A stretch of 64,000 nt of DNA from Burkholderia mayonis (GCF_001523745.2 NZ_CP013386.1:2542001-2606000); one strand, 5' to 3'. Shown: positions 39,570 to 51,140, counted from the stretch's first letter. Notes: generated by a model from the sequence alone, not told the origin. Made by a program: numbers and translations.

Positions 39570-41525
39570 ATGCCCGCGCTGTCCAATCCTTCCCGCCGCC
39601 ATGCCCTGAAGATCCTCGCCGGCGCGCCGATGCTGCCGCTTTCCGGCGTCGCGCTCCCCGCCCTGCTGTCCGGATGCGGCGGGGACGATGTCGCCGCCGC
39701 GCCGCCTGCGGCCAGCTTCGCGGCCGCCGCGTTCGCGCCGATGACCGCGCCGACGCTCGCCGACCCGGCCGCGATGGCGACGACGACCGTCGGCTCGACG
39801 CTGTCGATCTCGTTCAGCGACGGCTCGACGCACAGCTACAAGCTCGCGTACCGGCCGTTCTTCGTGACGGGAGACCAGGTGCCGGACGGCAAAGGCGGCA
39901 CGATCCTCGCGGGAGGCTACTACGACATCGACAACCGGCCGATCGTCGACGCGACGGTCGCGGGGCGCGAGCGCCAGTTCTTCTCCGACTGCCCGGACGG
40001 CAGCTCGCTCCTCACGCTCAAGGACGCGAAGGCGCCGGACGTGAAGGGCAACACGGTGTTCGCGGTCGTCCAGTTCGAATACACGACGCGCAGCCAGAAC
40101 GGCGATTCGGCGTACGGCCAGTTGCCGTCGCCGATCGCGGTGCTGACGCTCGATCAGGACCCGGCGACGGGCGCGCTCAAGCTCGTCAAGTACCACAACG
40201 TCGATACGTCGGCCGCGCACGGCCTGTGGATCACGTGCGGCGCGAGCCTGTCGCCGTGGAACACGCACCTGTCGAGCGAGGAGTACGAGCCGGACGCGAC
40301 GAAGGCCGCGACCGACGCGCAATTCAAGGCGTTCAGCAAGAACACATTCGGCAGCGACACGGCCGCGAATCCGTACCACTACGGCCACCTGCCCGAGATC
40401 GTCGTGAATCCGGACGGCACGGGCGCCGTGAAAAAGCATTATTGCCTCGGCCGCATCTCGCACGAGCTGATCCACGTGATGCCCGACCAGCGCACCGTGA
40501 TGATGGGCGACGACGCGACGAACGGCGGCCTTTTCATGTTCGTCGCGGACCAGCCGGCCGACCTGTCGGCGGGCACGCTGTACGTCGGCAAGTGGACGCA
40601 GACGTCGTCGGCGGGCGCGGGCGCGGCGACGCTCACGTGGATCCGGCTCGGCCACGCGACGAGCGCCGAGATCGAGGCGCTCGCGAACCGGCTGAAGGCG
40701 TCCGACATCATGGACGTCGCGACGACCGACCCGGCCGACCCGACGTTCGCGAAGATCCACTTCGGCGGCAAGTTCAACTGGATTCGCGTGAAGCCCGGGA
40801 TGGAACTCGCGGCCGCGTTCCTCGAGACGCACCGCTACGCGGCGCTCGCGGGCGGCAGCATGGCGTTCACGAAGCTCGAAGGAACGACCGCGAACGCGAA
40901 GGACAAGATCGTCTACATGGCGATGTCGCGGATCGAGACGTCGATGGTCAAAGGCAACGCGGTGTCGCGCGACGTCGCGCTCGACAAGAAGATCGCGGCG
41001 GGCGCCGTCTACGCGCTCGGCATGCGCGGCGGCCAGCGCGACACGGCGGGCGCCGCGATCGACAGCGAATGGGTGCCCGTCGACATGAGCGCGCCCGCGG
41101 CGCTCGTCGGCGAGGACCTGGCTACGGCCGACGCGCTCGGCAATCTCGCGAATCCGGACAAGATCGCGAATCCGGACAACCTGAAGTTCTCGGAAAAGCT
41201 GCGCACGCTTTTCATCGGCGAGGATTCGGGGATGCACGTGAACAACTTCCTGTGGGCGTACGACGTCGACACGAAGAAGCTGTCGCGCGTGCTGTCGTGC
41301 CCGGCGGGCGCCGAATCGACGGGCCTGCACGCGGTCGACGAGATCAACGGCTGGACCTACATCATGAGCAACTTTCAGCACGCGGGCGATTGGGAATCGC
41401 CGCTGCACGACAAAGTGAAGGGCGCGCTCGATCCGCTCGTGCGCGCGAACTACAAGGACCGCTTCGGCGCGAGCGTCGGCTATCTGACGGCCGAGCCCGC
41501 GGCGATCCAGCTCAAGAAGGCGTGA
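39570..41525 (+). CDS. phoX: PhoX-family (DUF839) alkaline phosphatase
   Basis: Exported phosphatase of 651 residues in the PhoX/DUF839 family, enzymes that release phosphate from organic esters using Ca and Fe cofactors. A twin-arginine leader SRRHALKILAGAPMLPLSGV ends near LLSGCGGDD, so it may be Tat-exported and lipid-anchored. Family strings include GLWITCGASLSPWNTHLSSE-EYEP (residues about 225-250), LIHVMPDQRTVMMGDDATNG and LFMFVADQPADLSAGTLYVG. Phosphatase activity is inferred from family. Single gene, closed by a hairpin at about 41582. Confidence 0.88.
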   Translation: MPALSNPSRRHALKILAGAPMLPLSGVALPALLSGCGGDDVAAAPPAASFAAAAFAPMTAPTLADPAAMATTTVGSTLSISFSDGSTHSYKLAYRPFFVTGDQVPDGKGGTILAGGYYDIDNRPIVDATVAGRERQFFSDCPDGSSLLTLKDAKAPDVKGNTVFAVVQFEYTTRSQNGDSAYGQLPSPIAVLTLDQDPATGALKLVKYHNVDTSAAHGLWITCGASLSPWNTHLSSEEYEPDATKAATDAQFKAFSKNTFGSDTAANPYHYGHLPEIVVNPDGTGAVKKHYCLGRISHELIHVMPDQRTVMMGDDATNGGLFMFVADQPADLSAGTLYVGKWTQTSSAGAGAATLTWIRLGHATSAEIEALANRLKASDIMDVATTDPADPTFAKIHFGGKFNWIRVKPGMELAAAFLETHRYAALAGGSMAFTKLEGTTANAKDKIVYMAMSRIETSMVKGNAVSRDVALDKKIAAGAVYALGMRGGQRDTAGAAIDSEWVPVDMSAPAALVGEDLATADALGNLANPDKIANPDNLKFSEKLRTLFIGEDSGMHVNNFLWAYDVDTKKLSRVLSCPAGAESTGLHAVDEINGWTYIMSNFQHAGDWESPLHDKVKGALDPLVRANYKDRFGASVGYLTAEPAAIQLKKA

Positions 41526-41581
41526 CAACCGATTCTCTTCGTCGTCACGGCTGATTCGCCGGCGCTCGGCGCCGGGTTGGC

Positions 41582-41611
41582 GCGATGCCCTCGTGGCACC
41601 GCGCTTTTTTT
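41582..41611 (+). terminator. probable intrinsic terminator of phoX
   Basis: GCGATGCC-CTCGT-GGCACCGC stem (one A-C mismatch), followed by a run of seven T residues at 41605-41611. Confidence 0.6.
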
Positions 41612-41719
41612 ATGCGCGCTCGCCGCGTGCGGCGCCGCCGCACGGCGAAGATCGGACATGCAGGTATCTTTCCTGCCGTCATCCCAATATATGGAACAGC
41701 CACTCAGGCCGTGAACGGC

Positions 41720-41846
41720 AAAAAAAAGCGCCACGGAGACCGTGGCGCTAAAAAAGTTCTAGCCATTCCGAGGGCCGTGCTAGAACCTGAGAGACTGCAT
41801 CGAACGTCGTTCCCGACTAAACTAACGAAACAACGTTTCGAAATTG
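41720..41846 (-). ncRNA. candidate small RNA with intrinsic terminator
   Basis: A minus-strand transcription unit inside the phoX-IclR gap with no coding frame. Promoter: TTGACT (41881-41876) and AAAAAT (41858-41853) with a 17-base spacer. Downstream hairpin 1: GTTCTAGC...GCTAGAAC (8 bp, around 41755-41785). Hairpin 2: AGCGCCACGG-TCT-CCGTGGCGCT (10 bp perfect, 41749-41727), followed by eight T residues on the minus strand (41727-41720), a textbook terminator. The predicted RNA is about 125 nt. No protein gene on this strand ends here, so the terminator needs a transcript. I do not recognise a named family. Confidence 0.6.
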
Positions 41847-42065
41847 GTAGACATTTTTTCCGTTTCCGGCTGACAAGTCAAGCGAAAAATACATGCTTCC
41901 CCGTCATTCCCGATGGTGCGCAACCCGACATTTCTCCAATAAACTCGGGGTATATCAGTAAATATTGCGCATCATGAAAGATTGCGGCGAAGCGCGCGCA
42001 TTTTCCGGCATTCGTCTTACAATTTATAAAAATCTGAAATCAAGTTTCGAAAAAGAGAGATATCC

Positions 42066-42893
42066 GTGACGACACGCTCCAACGCCCAACCCGTTTCCCG
42101 AGAACGGGAAGCCACCTCCGACGAAATCACGGCCCTCGCGCGCGGCTTGGCCGTCTTGCGTCGCATCGCGACCTCCGATGCCCCGGTCAGCAACCGGGAG
42201 CTGGCAGAATTGACAGGCATCCCGAAGCCGACCGTGTCGCGGATCACGGCGACGCTCGTCAGCGCCGGCTTCCTGTTCCAGTTGCCCGACAGCGAGCGCT
42301 TCGTGCTGACGGCGTCGGTGCTCGAGCTCAGCAACGGCTTCCTGCGCAACTTCGACATCCGCGCGCGCTCGCGACCGTTCCTCGTCGAGCTCGCCGAAAA
42401 GACTTCGCTGTCCGTCCACCTCGCGGTGCGCGACCGCCTCGACATGGTCGCGATCGACGTGATCCGCCCGCGCTCCGCCGTGCTCGTCACACGGCTCGAA
42501 ACGGGCTCGCGGATGGACATCGCACGCACGGCAGTCGGCCGCGCGTACCTCGCGGCGCTCGAGGACGACGCGCGGCGCGAGCTGATCGGCGCGCTGCAGG
42601 CCGCGGCGGGCGACGACTGGCCGTTCGTCGTCGCACGGCTGAATGCCGCGCTCTCCGACATCGCGCAGAACGGCTATGCGATTGCGATCGGCGAATGGCG
42701 CGAGGAATTGAATGCAATCGCGGCGGGCTTCGTCGCGCCGACGGGCCAGCGCTACACGGTCAACTGCGGCGGTTCCGCGCACCAGTGCACGCCCGATTTC
42801 CTGCGCTCGGTCGCGGTGCCGGCGCTGCGCGAGTGCATCGCGAAGATCACGCGCGAGATCGGCGGCTCCGCCTGGCCGGACCGCGCGCGCTGA
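42066..42893 (+). CDS. IclR-family transcriptional regulator
   Basis: Regulator of 275 residues. N-terminal winged HTH: SNRELAELTGIPKPTVSRIT and ATLVSAGFLFQLPDSERFVL. C-terminal IclR ligand domain: SLSVHLAVRDRLDMVAIDVI and MDIARTAVGRAYLAALEDDA, ending in NCGGSAHQCTPDFLRSVAVP. GTG start with GAGAG 7 bases upstream. Usual targets are catabolic genes. The next gene cluster, mdtABC, is 460 bases downstream, so control of efflux by this protein is only a possibility. Confidence 0.93.
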   Translation: MTTRSNAQPVSREREATSDEITALARGLAVLRRIATSDAPVSNRELAELTGIPKPTVSRITATLVSAGFLFQLPDSERFVLTASVLELSNGFLRNFDIRARSRPFLVELAEKTSLSVHLAVRDRLDMVAIDVIRPRSAVLVTRLETGSRMDIARTAVGRAYLAALEDDARRELIGALQAAAGDDWPFVVARLNAALSDIAQNGYAIAIGEWREELNAIAAGFVAPTGQRYTVNCGGSAHQCTPDFLRSVAVPALRECIAKITREIGGSAWPDRAR

Positions 42894-42970
42894 CGCGCAG
42901 TCTTTCGCCGTGCTTTCTGTCGCGCGCGGCGCGCGGGCCGCGATGCCCGCGCGCGACGCGCAACTGACGC

Positions 42971-43068
42971 CGCGCCCTTCGTCCTTCGTCCTTCGTCCTT
43001 CGTCCTTCGTCCTTCGTCCTTCGTCCTTCGTCCTTCGCCCGCAGCCCGCAGCCCGCAGCCCGCAGCTC
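42971..43068. repeat. compound heptamer array: TTCGTCC x8 and GCAGCCC x3
   Basis: Fourteen in-register 7-mers: CGCGCCC, eight perfect TTCGTCC (42978-43033), TTCGCCC, three GCAGCCC (43041-43061) and GCAGCTC. Two different units amplified side by side in the same phase, in the region upstream of mdtABC. Confidence 0.97.
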
Positions 43069-43351
43069 CCCAACAGTATCCGAAAACGGCACGATCCCCC
43101 CGCAAGCCGCCGCCCCGGCCGCGCGATCGCGCACCGTCATCATCCGTTCATCTGTAACGACCGTAATTCGTTGAAAAATAGGATGCTGGACTGTAACCGC
43201 CATGGGGACGTAGCATCATGCAACCTCGCGCCGCAAACGGCGCATCCCGCTCTTTTGCGACGCGACCGGGCCGCAGCCGGCCGCGCCGACCGCGAACGCG
43301 GCTCGTCCGCGCCTGTCGTACGCGCTGCACGCCGACCTCCAGATCAAACCG

Positions 43352-44701
43352 ATGGACAACCAAGAAAAGCCTACTCCCCGCTCTCCCGCCCACCCGCCGT
43401 CGAGCCCCGACGCGCCCCGCTCGCGCCGCAAGCTGATGACGTTCTGCGCGCTCGCGGCCGTCACGATCGGCGGCCTCCTGTGGTGGCATCCGTGGAAGAG
43501 CGGCGCAAGCAGCGCGACCGCCGCGAGCCAGCCAGGCGGCGCAAGCCAGCCGGGCAGAGCACGCAAGCGAGGCGGGCCGGCCGCGCTCGCGAACCTGCCG
43601 CAACCCGTCCAGGTCGCGGCCGCGACGCGCGGCGAGATGCCCATCGTCCTCAACGCGCTCGGCACCGTCACGCCGCTCGCGAACGTGACGGTCAGGACCC
43701 AGTTGTCCGGATACCTGCAGTCCGTATCGTTCCTGGAAGGCCAGATCGTCAGGAAAGGCGACGTGCTCGCGCAGATCGATCCGCGCCCCTACCAGATCAC
43801 GCTCGCGAACGCGCAAGGCGCGCTTGCGCGCGACGAGGCGCTCCTCGCGACCGCGCGCCTCGACCTCAAGCGCTACCAGACGCTCGTCGCGCAGGACTCG
43901 ATCGCGAAGCAGACGGCCGACACGCAGGCGTCGCTCGTCAAGCAGTACGAAGGCACAGTGCAGATCGACCGCGCGGCGATCGACTCCGCGAAGCTCAACC
44001 TGACGTACGCGCGAATCACGGCGCCCGTGTCGGGCCGCGTCGGCCTGCGACAGGTCGATCCGGGCAACTACGTGACGCCGTCGGATACGAACGGCATCGT
44101 CGTCATCACGCAATTGCAGCCGATGAGCGTGATCTTCACGACGTCGGAAGACAACCTGCCGTCGATCCTCAAGCAGGTGAACGCCGGCAGCAAGCTGTCG
44201 ATCACCGCGTACAACCGCAACAACACGACGCCGCTCGAAACCGGCGTGCTCGACACGCTCGACAACCAGATCGACACGTCGACGGGCACCGTGAAGCTGC
44301 GCGCGAAGTTCGAGAACAAGAGCAACCTGCTGTTCCCGAATCAGTTCGTCAACACGCGCCTTCTTGTCGACACGATGCGCGACGCGACGATCGTGCCGAC
44401 CTCGGCTGTGCTGACGGGCTCGATCGGCCAGTTCGTCTACGTCGTGAAGCCGGACAACACCGTGACCGTGCGCAAGGTGAAGCCCGGCCCCATCGACGGC
44501 GAGCGCACGAGCATCGTCGACGGGCTCGCGGTCGGCGAGCGCGTCGTGACGGACGGCTCCGACCAGCTGCGCGAAGGCTCGGTGATCACGATCCCGGCCG
44601 AGCAGCCGAAGCATGCGTCGGGCGCGAAAGGCGCGTCGGCCGCGTCCGGCGCGCACGGCGGGCACAAGCGCCGCGGCGCGTCGCAGGCTCAATCGCAATG
44701 A
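43352..44701 (+). CDS. mdtA: RND efflux periplasmic adaptor MdtA
   Basis: Membrane-fusion protein of 449 residues linking the RND pumps to an outer-membrane channel. An N-terminal membrane anchor (LMTFCALAAVTIGGLLWWHP) follows a polar Pro-rich start. Then come the lipoyl/hairpin parts (VQVAAATRGEMPIVLNALGT, RTQLSGYLQSVSFLEGQIVR, GDVLAQIDPRPYQITLANAQ) and barrel motifs (DRAAIDSAKLNLTYARITAP). First gene of mdtABC, 13 bases before mdtB. The C-terminus is Lys/Ala/Ser-rich low complexity. Confidence 0.94.
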   Translation: MDNQEKPTPRSPAHPPSSPDAPRSRRKLMTFCALAAVTIGGLLWWHPWKSGASSATAASQPGGASQPGRARKRGGPAALANLPQPVQVAAATRGEMPIVLNALGTVTPLANVTVRTQLSGYLQSVSFLEGQIVRKGDVLAQIDPRPYQITLANAQGALARDEALLATARLDLKRYQTLVAQDSIAKQTADTQASLVKQYEGTVQIDRAAIDSAKLNLTYARITAPVSGRVGLRQVDPGNYVTPSDTNGIVVITQLQPMSVIFTTSEDNLPSILKQVNAGSKLSITAYNRNNTTPLETGVLDTLDNQIDTSTGTVKLRAKFENKSNLLFPNQFVNTRLLVDTMRDATIVPTSAVLTGSIGQFVYVVKPDNTVTVRKVKPGPIDGERTSIVDGLAVGERVVTDGSDQLREGSVITIPAEQPKHASGAKGASAASGAHGGHKRRGASQAQSQ

Positions 44702-44714
44702 CGCCGGCTGACCG

Positions 44715-47700
44715 ATGAATCCGTCCCGCGTCTTCATTCTTCGCCCGGTCGGCACCGCGCTGCTGATGGCGGCGATCCTGCTCGCCGGCCTCGTTGCGCT
44801 GCGCTTTCTGCCGCTCGCCGCACTGCCCGAGGTCGACTATCCGACGATCCAGGTCCAGACCTTCTATCCGGGCGCGAGCCCCGAGGTGATGACGTCGTCC
44901 GTCACCGCGCCGCTCGAGCGGCAGTTCGGGCAGATGCCGTCGCTCAATCAGATGTCGTCGCAGAGCTCGGCGGGCGCGTCCGTCATCACGCTGCAGTTCA
45001 GCCTCGACCTGCCGCTCGACGTCGCCGAGCAGGAAGTGCAGGCGGCGATCAACGCGGCCGGCAACCTGCTGCCGTCGGACCTCCCCGCGCCGCCGATCTA
45101 CGCGAAGGTCAATCCGGCCGACGCGCCCGTCATCACGCTCGCCGTCACGTCGAAGACGCTGCCCCTCACGCAGGTGCAGGATCTAGCCGACACGCGGCTC
45201 GCGATGAAGATCTCGCAGGTGGCGGGCGTCGGCCTCGTCAGCCTGTCGGGCGGCAATCGGCCGGCCGTGCGGATCCAGGCGAACCCGCTCGCGCTCGCAT
45301 CGTACGGCCTCAATCTCGACGACCTGCGCACGACGATCTCGAACCTGAACGTCAACACGCCGAAGGGCAACTTCGACGGCCCGACGCGCGCGTACACGAT
45401 CAACGCGAACGACCAGCTGACGAGCGCCGATCAATACCAGGACGCCGTTGTCGCGTACAAGAACGGCCGGCCCGTGATGCTGACCGACGTCGCGAAGATC
45501 GTCGCCGGCTCGGAGAACACGAAGCTCGGCGCGTGGGTCGATTCCGAGCCCGCGATCATCCTGAACGTGCAGCGGCAGCCGGGCGCGAACGTGATCCAGA
45601 CGGTCGACAACATCAAGGCGATCCTGCCGAAGCTGCAGGAATCGCTGCCCGCCGCGCTCGACGTGCAGATCGTCACCGACCGCACGACGATGATCCGCGC
45701 CGCCGTGCGCGACGTTCAGTTCGAGCTCGGGCTCGCGGTCGCGCTCGTCGTGCTCGTGATGTACCTGTTCCTCGCGAACGTCTACGCGACGATCATCCCG
45801 AGCCTGTCGGTGCCCTTGTCGCTGATCGGCACGCTCGCGGTGATGTACCTGTCGGGCTTCTCGCTGAACAACCTGTCGCTGATGGCGCTCACGATCGCGA
45901 CGGGCTTCGTCGTCGACGACGCGATCGTGATGATCGAGAACATCGCGCGCTACGTCGAGGAGGGCGATTCCGCGCTCGAAGCGGCGCTGAAGGGCTCGAA
46001 GCAGATCGGCTTCACGATCATCTCGCTGACGGTGTCCCTCATTGCCGTGCTGATTCCGCTCCTCTTCATGGGCGACGTCGTCGGGCGGCTGTTCCACGAG
46101 TTCGCGATCACGCTCGCGGTGACGATCGTGATCTCGGCCGTCGTGTCGCTCACGCTCGTGCCGATGATGTGCGCGAAGCTTCTGCGCCACACGCCGCCGC
46201 CCGAGAGCCACCGCTTCGAGGCGAAGGTGCACGTGCTGATCGATCGCGTGATCGCGCGCTACGGCATCGCGCTGCAGTGGGTGCTGAACCGGCGGCGCTC
46301 GACGCTCGTCGTCGCGATGCTGACGCTCGCGCTCACCGCCCTCCTCTACGTCGAGATTCCGAAGGGCTTCTTCCCGACCCAGGACACGGGCGTGATCCAG
46401 GCGATCACGCAGGCGCCGCAGGCGGTGTCGTACGGCGCGATGGCCGAGCGGCAGCAGGCGCTCGCCGCCGAGATCCTGAAGAATCCGGACGTCGAGAGCC
46501 TCACGTCGTTCATCGGCATCGACGGTTCGAACATCACGCTGAACAGCGGCCGGATGCTGATCAACCTGAAGCCGCGCGACGACCGCAGCGAGTCGGCGAG
46601 CGACGTGATCCGCTCGCTGCAGCAGCAGGTATCGAACATCCCCGGCATTTCGCTCTACATGCAGCCGGTGCAGGATCTGACGATCGACTCGACGGTGAGC
46701 CCGACGCAGTATCAGTTCATGCTGACGAGCCCGAACCCGGACGAGTTCACGACCTGGGTGCCGAAACTCGTCGAGCGGCTGAAGAAGGAGCCGTCGCTCG
46801 CCGACGTCGCGACCGACCTGCAGAACAACGGCAAGTCGGTCTACATCGAGATCGACCGGGCGACCGCCGCGCGCTTCGGGATCACGCCCGCGACCGTCGA
46901 CAACGCGCTCTACGACGCGTACGGCCAGCGGATCGTGTCGACGATCTTCACGCAGTCGAACCAGTACCGCGTGATCCTCGAATCCGAGCCGCAGATGCAG
47001 CACTACACCGAATCGCTGAACGGCATCTATCTGCCGTCGGCGGGCAGCGGCCAGGTACCGCTGTCGACGATCGCGACGTTCCACGAGCGGCCCGCGCCGC
47101 TCCTCGTGTCGCACCTGTCGCAGTTCCCGGCGACGACGATCTCGTTCAACCTCGCGCCGGGCGCGTCGCTCGGCGAGGCGGTCAAGGCAATCGACGCGGC
47201 GGAGCACGACATCGGGTTGCCCGCGTCGTTCCAGACACGCTTCCAGGGCGCGGCGCTCGCGTTCCAGGCGTCGCTGTCGAATCAGCTGTTCCTGATCCTC
47301 GCCGCGATCATCACGATGTACATCGTGCTCGGCGTGCTGTACGAGAGCTACATCCACCCGATCACGATCCTGTCGACGCTGCCGTCGGCGGGCGTCGGCG
47401 CCCTGCTCGCGCTGATGATTACCGGGCACGACCTCGACATCATCGGGATCATCGGCATCGTGCTGCTCATCGGCATCGTGAAGAAGAACGCGATCATGAT
47501 GATCGACTTCGCGCTCGAAGCCGAGCGCGTCGAGGGCAAGCCGCCGCGCGAGGCGATCTATCAGGCGTGCCTGTTGCGCTTCCGGCCGATCCTGATGACG
47601 ACGCTGGCCGCGCTGCTCGGCGCCGTGCCGCTCATCGTCGGCTCCGGCGCGGGCTCCGAGCTGCGCCAGCCGCTCGGGATCGCGATCGCGGGCGGGCTCA

Positions 47701-47825
47701 TCGTGTCGCAGGTGCTGACGCTCTTCACGACGCCCGTGATCTACCTCGGCTTCGACGCGCTCGCGCGCCGCATCCGCGGCTTCTTCGATCGCTCCGGCCC
47801 GGCGGCCGCGCATCCGGACGCGTAA
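44715..47825 (+). CDS. mdtB: RND multidrug efflux pump subunit MdtB
   Basis: Inner-membrane proton-driven RND pump of 1036 residues, usual length. It starts [20 protein letters not shown]. The proton-relay Asp pair is in [20 protein letters not shown] (helix 4, about residue 404), and the helix-10 Lys is in [20 protein letters not shown]. In E. coli MdtB and MdtC form a heteromultimer with bile-salt and novobiocin efflux. Its TAA is directly followed by the mdtC ATG without any gap. Confidence 0.95.
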   Translation: MNPSRVFILRPVGTALLMAAILLAGLVALRFLPLAALPEVDYPTIQVQTFYPGASPEVMTSSVTAPLERQFGQMPSLNQMSSQSSAGASVITLQFSLDLPLDVAEQEVQAAINAAGNLLPSDLPAPPIYAKVNPADAPVITLAVTSKTLPLTQVQDLADTRLAMKISQVAGVGLVSLSGGNRPAVRIQANPLALASYGLNLDDLRTTISNLNVNTPKGNFDGPTRAYTINANDQLTSADQYQDAVVAYKNGRPVMLTDVAKIVAGSENTKLGAWVDSEPAIILNVQRQPGANVIQTVDNIKAILPKLQESLPAALDVQIVTDRTTMIRAAVRDVQFELGLAVALVVLVMYLFLANVYATIIPSLSVPLSLIGTLAVMYLSGFSLNNLSLMALTIATGFVVDDAIVMIENIARYVEEGDSALEAALKGSKQIGFTIISLTVSLIAVLIPLLFMGDVVGRLFHEFAITLAVTIVISAVVSLTLVPMMCAKLLRHTPPPESHRFEAKVHVLIDRVIARYGIALQWVLNRRRSTLVVAMLTLALTALLYVEIPKGFFPTQDTGVIQAITQAPQAVSYGAMAERQQALAAEILKNPDVESLTSFIGIDGSNITLNSGRMLINLKPRDDRSESASDVIRSLQQQVSNIPGISLYMQPVQDLTIDSTVSPTQYQFMLTSPNPDEFTTWVPKLVERLKKEPSLADVATDLQNNGKSVYIEIDRATAARFGITPATVDNALYDAYGQRIVSTIFTQSNQYRVILESEPQMQHYTESLNGIYLPSAGSGQVPLSTIATFHERPAPLLVSHLSQFPATTISFNLAPGASLGEAVKAIDAAEHDIGLPASFQTRFQGAALAFQASLSNQLFLILAAIITMYIVLGVLYESYIHPITILSTLPSAGVGALLALMITGHDLDIIGIIGIVLLIGIVKKNAIMMIDFALEAERVEGKPPREAIYQACLLRFRPILMTTLAALLGAVPLIVGSGAGSELRQPLGIAIAGGLIVSQVLTLFTTPVIYLGFDALARRIRGFFDRSGPAAAHPDA

Positions 47826-50800
47826 ATGAACCTGTCGCGCCCGTTCATCACCCGCCCCGTCGCGACGACGCTGCTCGCGCTCGGGATCGCGCTCGCCGGC
47901 CTGTTCGCGTTCGTCAAGCTGCCCGTCTCGCCGCTGCCGCAGGTCGATTTCCCGACGATCATGGTGCAGGCGTCGCTTCCCGGCGCGAGCCCCGAGACCG
48001 TCGCGACGAGCGTGACGAGCCCGCTCGAGCGGCACTTGGGCTCGATCGCGGACGTCTCCGAGATGACGTCGATGAGCTCCGTCGGCAACGCGCGGATCGT
48101 GCTGCAGTTCAACCTGAACCGCGATATCGACGGCGCCGCGCGCGACGTGCAGGCGGCCATCAACGCCGCGCGCGCCGACCTGCCCGCGAGCCTGAAGAGC
48201 AACCCGACATACCGCAAGGTCAATCCGGCCGACTCGCCGATCATGGTCGTGTCGCTGACGTCGAAGACGGCGTCGCCCGCGAAGCTGTACGACGCAGCGT
48301 CGACGGTGCTCCAGCAGTCGCTGTCGCAGATCGACGGAATCGGCCAGGTCAGCTTGAGCGGCTCGGCGAACCCGGCCGTGCGCGTCGAGCTCGAGCCGCA
48401 GGCGCTCTTTCACTACGGGATCGGCCTCGAAGACGTGCGCGCGGCGCTGTCGTCGGCGAACGCGAACAGCCCGAAGGGCGCAATCGAATTCGATCCGAAC
48501 CACTATCAGCTATACACGAACGACCAGGCATCGCAGGCGTCGCAGTACAAGGATCTCGTGATCGCGTACCGCAACAACGCGGCCGTGAGCCTCGCAGACG
48601 TGTCGACCGTCGTCGATTCGGTCGAAGACCTGCGCAACCTCGGTCTCGCGAACGGCGACCGCGCGGTGCTCGTGATCCTGTACCGGTCGCCGGGCGCGAA
48701 CATCATCGAGACGATCGACCGCGTGAAGACGGCGCTGCCGCGGCTGACGGCCGCGCTGCCCGCCGACATCGAGGTCTCGCCGGTGCTCGACCGATCGAGA
48801 ACCATCCGCGCGTCGCTCGCCGACACCGAGCACACCCTCCTCATCGCGGTGAGCCTCGTCGTGATGGTCGTGTTCCTGTTCCTGCGCAACTGGCGCGCGA
48901 CGTTGATTCCGAGCGTCGCGGTGCCGATCTCGATCGTCGGCACGTTCGGCGCGATGTACCTGCTCGGCTTTTCGCTGAACAACCTGTCGCTGATGGCGCT
49001 CATCGTCGCGACGGGCTTCGTCGTCGACGACGCGATCGTCGTGCTCGAGAACATCTCGCGCCACATCGAGAACGGCACGCCGCGGATGCAGGCCGCGTTC
49101 GACGGCGCGCGCGAAGTCGGCTTCACGGTGCTGTCGATCAGCCTGTCGCTCGTTGCGGTGTTCCTGCCGATCCTGCTGATGGGCGGCATCGTCGGGCGCC
49201 TGTTCCGCGAGTTCGCGCTCACGCTGTCGCTCGCGATCGGCGTGTCGCTCATCGTATCGCTGACGCTGACGCCGATGATGTGCGCGCGCCTCCTGCCCGA
49301 AGCGCACGATCCGCGCGACGAAGGCCGCTTCGCGCGCTGGCTCGAGCGCGGCTTCGCGCGGATGCAGCGCGGCTACGAGCGCACGCTGTCGTGGGCGCTG
49401 CGCCATCCGCGCACGATCCTCATGACGCTCGTCGCGACGATCGCGCTCAACGTGTTCCTGTACGTCGTCGTGCCGAAGGGCTTCTTCCCGCAGCAGGACA
49501 CGGGCCTCATGGTGGGCGGCATCCAGGCCGATCAGACGACGTCGTTTCAGGCAATGAAGCTCAAGTTCGCCGAGATGATGCGCATCGTCAGCGCAAATCC
49601 GAACGTCGCGAACGTCGCGGGCTTCACGGGCGGCGCGCAGACCAACTCGGGCTTCATGTTCGTTGCGCTGAAGGACAAGCCGGGGCGCAAGCTGTCGGCC
49701 GACCAGGTGATCCAGCAACTGCGGCCGCAGCTCGCCGACGTCGCGGGCGCGCGCACGTTCCTGCAGGCCGCGCAAGACATCCGGATAGGTGGCCGGCAGA
49801 GCAACGCGCAGTATCAGTTCACGCTGCTCGGCGATTCGACCACCGAGCTGTACAAGTGGGGGCCGATCCTCACGGAAGCGCTGCAGAAGCGCCCCGAGCT
49901 CGCCGACGTGAACTCCGACCAGCAGCAAGGCGGCCTCGAGGCGATGGTGACGATCGATCGCGCGACGGCCGCGCGCCTCGGCATCAAGCCCGCGCAGATC
50001 GACAACACGCTGTACGACGCGTTCGGCCAGCGCCAGGTGTCGACGATCTACAACCCGCTCAATCAGTACCACGTCGTGATGGAAGTCGCGCCGCAGTACT
50101 GGCAAAGCCCGGAGATGCTGAAGCAGGTGTACATCAGCACGTCGGGCGGCAGCGCGAGCGGCGCGCAGACGACGAACGCCGCGGCGGGCACCTACGTCGC
50201 GACGTCGGCGGGCACGTCGGCGGCCGGCACGTCGGCGCAGAGCGCCGCCGCGATCGCCGCCGATTCGGCGCGCAACCAGGCGCTCAACTCGATCGCGTCG
50301 AGCGGCAAGTCGAGCGCGTCGTCGGGCGCGGCGGTGTCGACGTCGAAGTCGACGATGGTGCCCCTGTCCGCGATCGCGAGCTTCGGGCCGAGCACGACGC
50401 CCCTCTCGGTCAACCACCAGGGCCTCTTCGTCGCGACGACGATCTCGTTCAACCTGCCGCCCGGCGTGTCGCTGTCGAAGGCGACGCAGGCGATCTACCA
50501 GACGATGGCCGAGATCGGCGTGCCGCCGACGATCCAGGGCAGCTTCCAGGGCACGGCGCAGGCGTTCCAGCAATCGCTGAAGGATCAGCCGATCCTGATC
50601 CTCGCGGCGCTCGCGGCCGTCTACATCGTGCTCGGGATCCTGTACGAGAGCTACATCCATCCGATCACGATCCTGTCGACGCTGCCGTCGGCGGGCGTCG
50701 GCGCTCTGCTCGGCCTGCTGCTCTTCAAGACCGAGTTCAGCATCATCGCGCTGATCGGCGTGATTCTCCTCATCGGCATCGTGAAGAAAAACGCGATCAT

Positions 50801-51140
50801 GATGGTCGACTTCGCGATCGACGCGTCGCGGCAGGGCAAGTCGTCGTTCGATGCGATCCACGAAGCGTGCCTGCTGCGGTTCCGGCCGATCATGATGACG
50901 ACGATGGCGGCGCTCCTCGGCGCGCTGCCGCTCGCGTTCGGCCGCGGCGACGGCGCCGAGCTGCGCGCGCCGCTCGGGATCGCGATCGTGGGCGGGCTCA
51001 TCGTGTCGCAAATGCTCACGCTCTATACGACGCCCGTCGTCTATCTGTACATGGACCGGCTGCGCGTGTGGGCCGAGAAGCGGAAGCATCGCGGCGCGAC
51101 GGGCGGCGCGGCGGGCGGCCCGGCGGGCGCTGGCGAGTGA
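47826..51140 (+). CDS. mdtC: RND multidrug efflux pump subunit MdtC
   Basis: RND pump partner of MdtB, 1104 residues, about 80 longer than E. coli MdtC. Helix-4 Asp pair: [20 protein letters not shown]; helix-10 Lys: [20 protein letters not shown]. The extra length is an Ala/Ser/Thr/Gly low-complexity block at about residues 768-840 in the second periplasmic loop ([20 protein letters not shown] onward, then [17 protein letters not shown]). No outer-membrane channel gene follows, so a TolC-type protein must come from elsewhere. Confidence 0.95.
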   Translation: MNLSRPFITRPVATTLLALGIALAGLFAFVKLPVSPLPQVDFPTIMVQASLPGASPETVATSVTSPLERHLGSIADVSEMTSMSSVGNARIVLQFNLNRDIDGAARDVQAAINAARADLPASLKSNPTYRKVNPADSPIMVVSLTSKTASPAKLYDAASTVLQQSLSQIDGIGQVSLSGSANPAVRVELEPQALFHYGIGLEDVRAALSSANANSPKGAIEFDPNHYQLYTNDQASQASQYKDLVIAYRNNAAVSLADVSTVVDSVEDLRNLGLANGDRAVLVILYRSPGANIIETIDRVKTALPRLTAALPADIEVSPVLDRSRTIRASLADTEHTLLIAVSLVVMVVFLFLRNWRATLIPSVAVPISIVGTFGAMYLLGFSLNNLSLMALIVATGFVVDDAIVVLENISRHIENGTPRMQAAFDGAREVGFTVLSISLSLVAVFLPILLMGGIVGRLFREFALTLSLAIGVSLIVSLTLTPMMCARLLPEAHDPRDEGRFARWLERGFARMQRGYERTLSWALRHPRTILMTLVATIALNVFLYVVVPKGFFPQQDTGLMVGGIQADQTTSFQAMKLKFAEMMRIVSANPNVANVAGFTGGAQTNSGFMFVALKDKPGRKLSADQVIQQLRPQLADVAGARTFLQAAQDIRIGGRQSNAQYQFTLLGDSTTELYKWGPILTEALQKRPELADVNSDQQQGGLEAMVTIDRATAARLGIKPAQIDNTLYDAFGQRQVSTIYNPLNQYHVVMEVAPQYWQSPEMLKQVYISTSGGSASGAQTTNAAAGTYVATSAGTSAAGTSAQSAAAIAADSARNQALNSIASSGKSSASSGAAVSTSKSTMVPLSAIASFGPSTTPLSVNHQGLFVATTISFNLPPGVSLSKATQAIYQTMAEIGVPPTIQGSFQGTAQAFQQSLKDQPILILAALAAVYIVLGILYESYIHPITILSTLPSAGVGALLGLLLFKTEFSIIALIGVILLIGIVKKNAIMMVDFAIDASRQGKSSFDAIHEACLLRFRPIMMTTMAALLGALPLAFGRGDGAELRAPLGIAIVGGLIVSQMLTLYTTPVVYLYMDRLRVWAEKRKHRGATGGAAGGPAGAGE

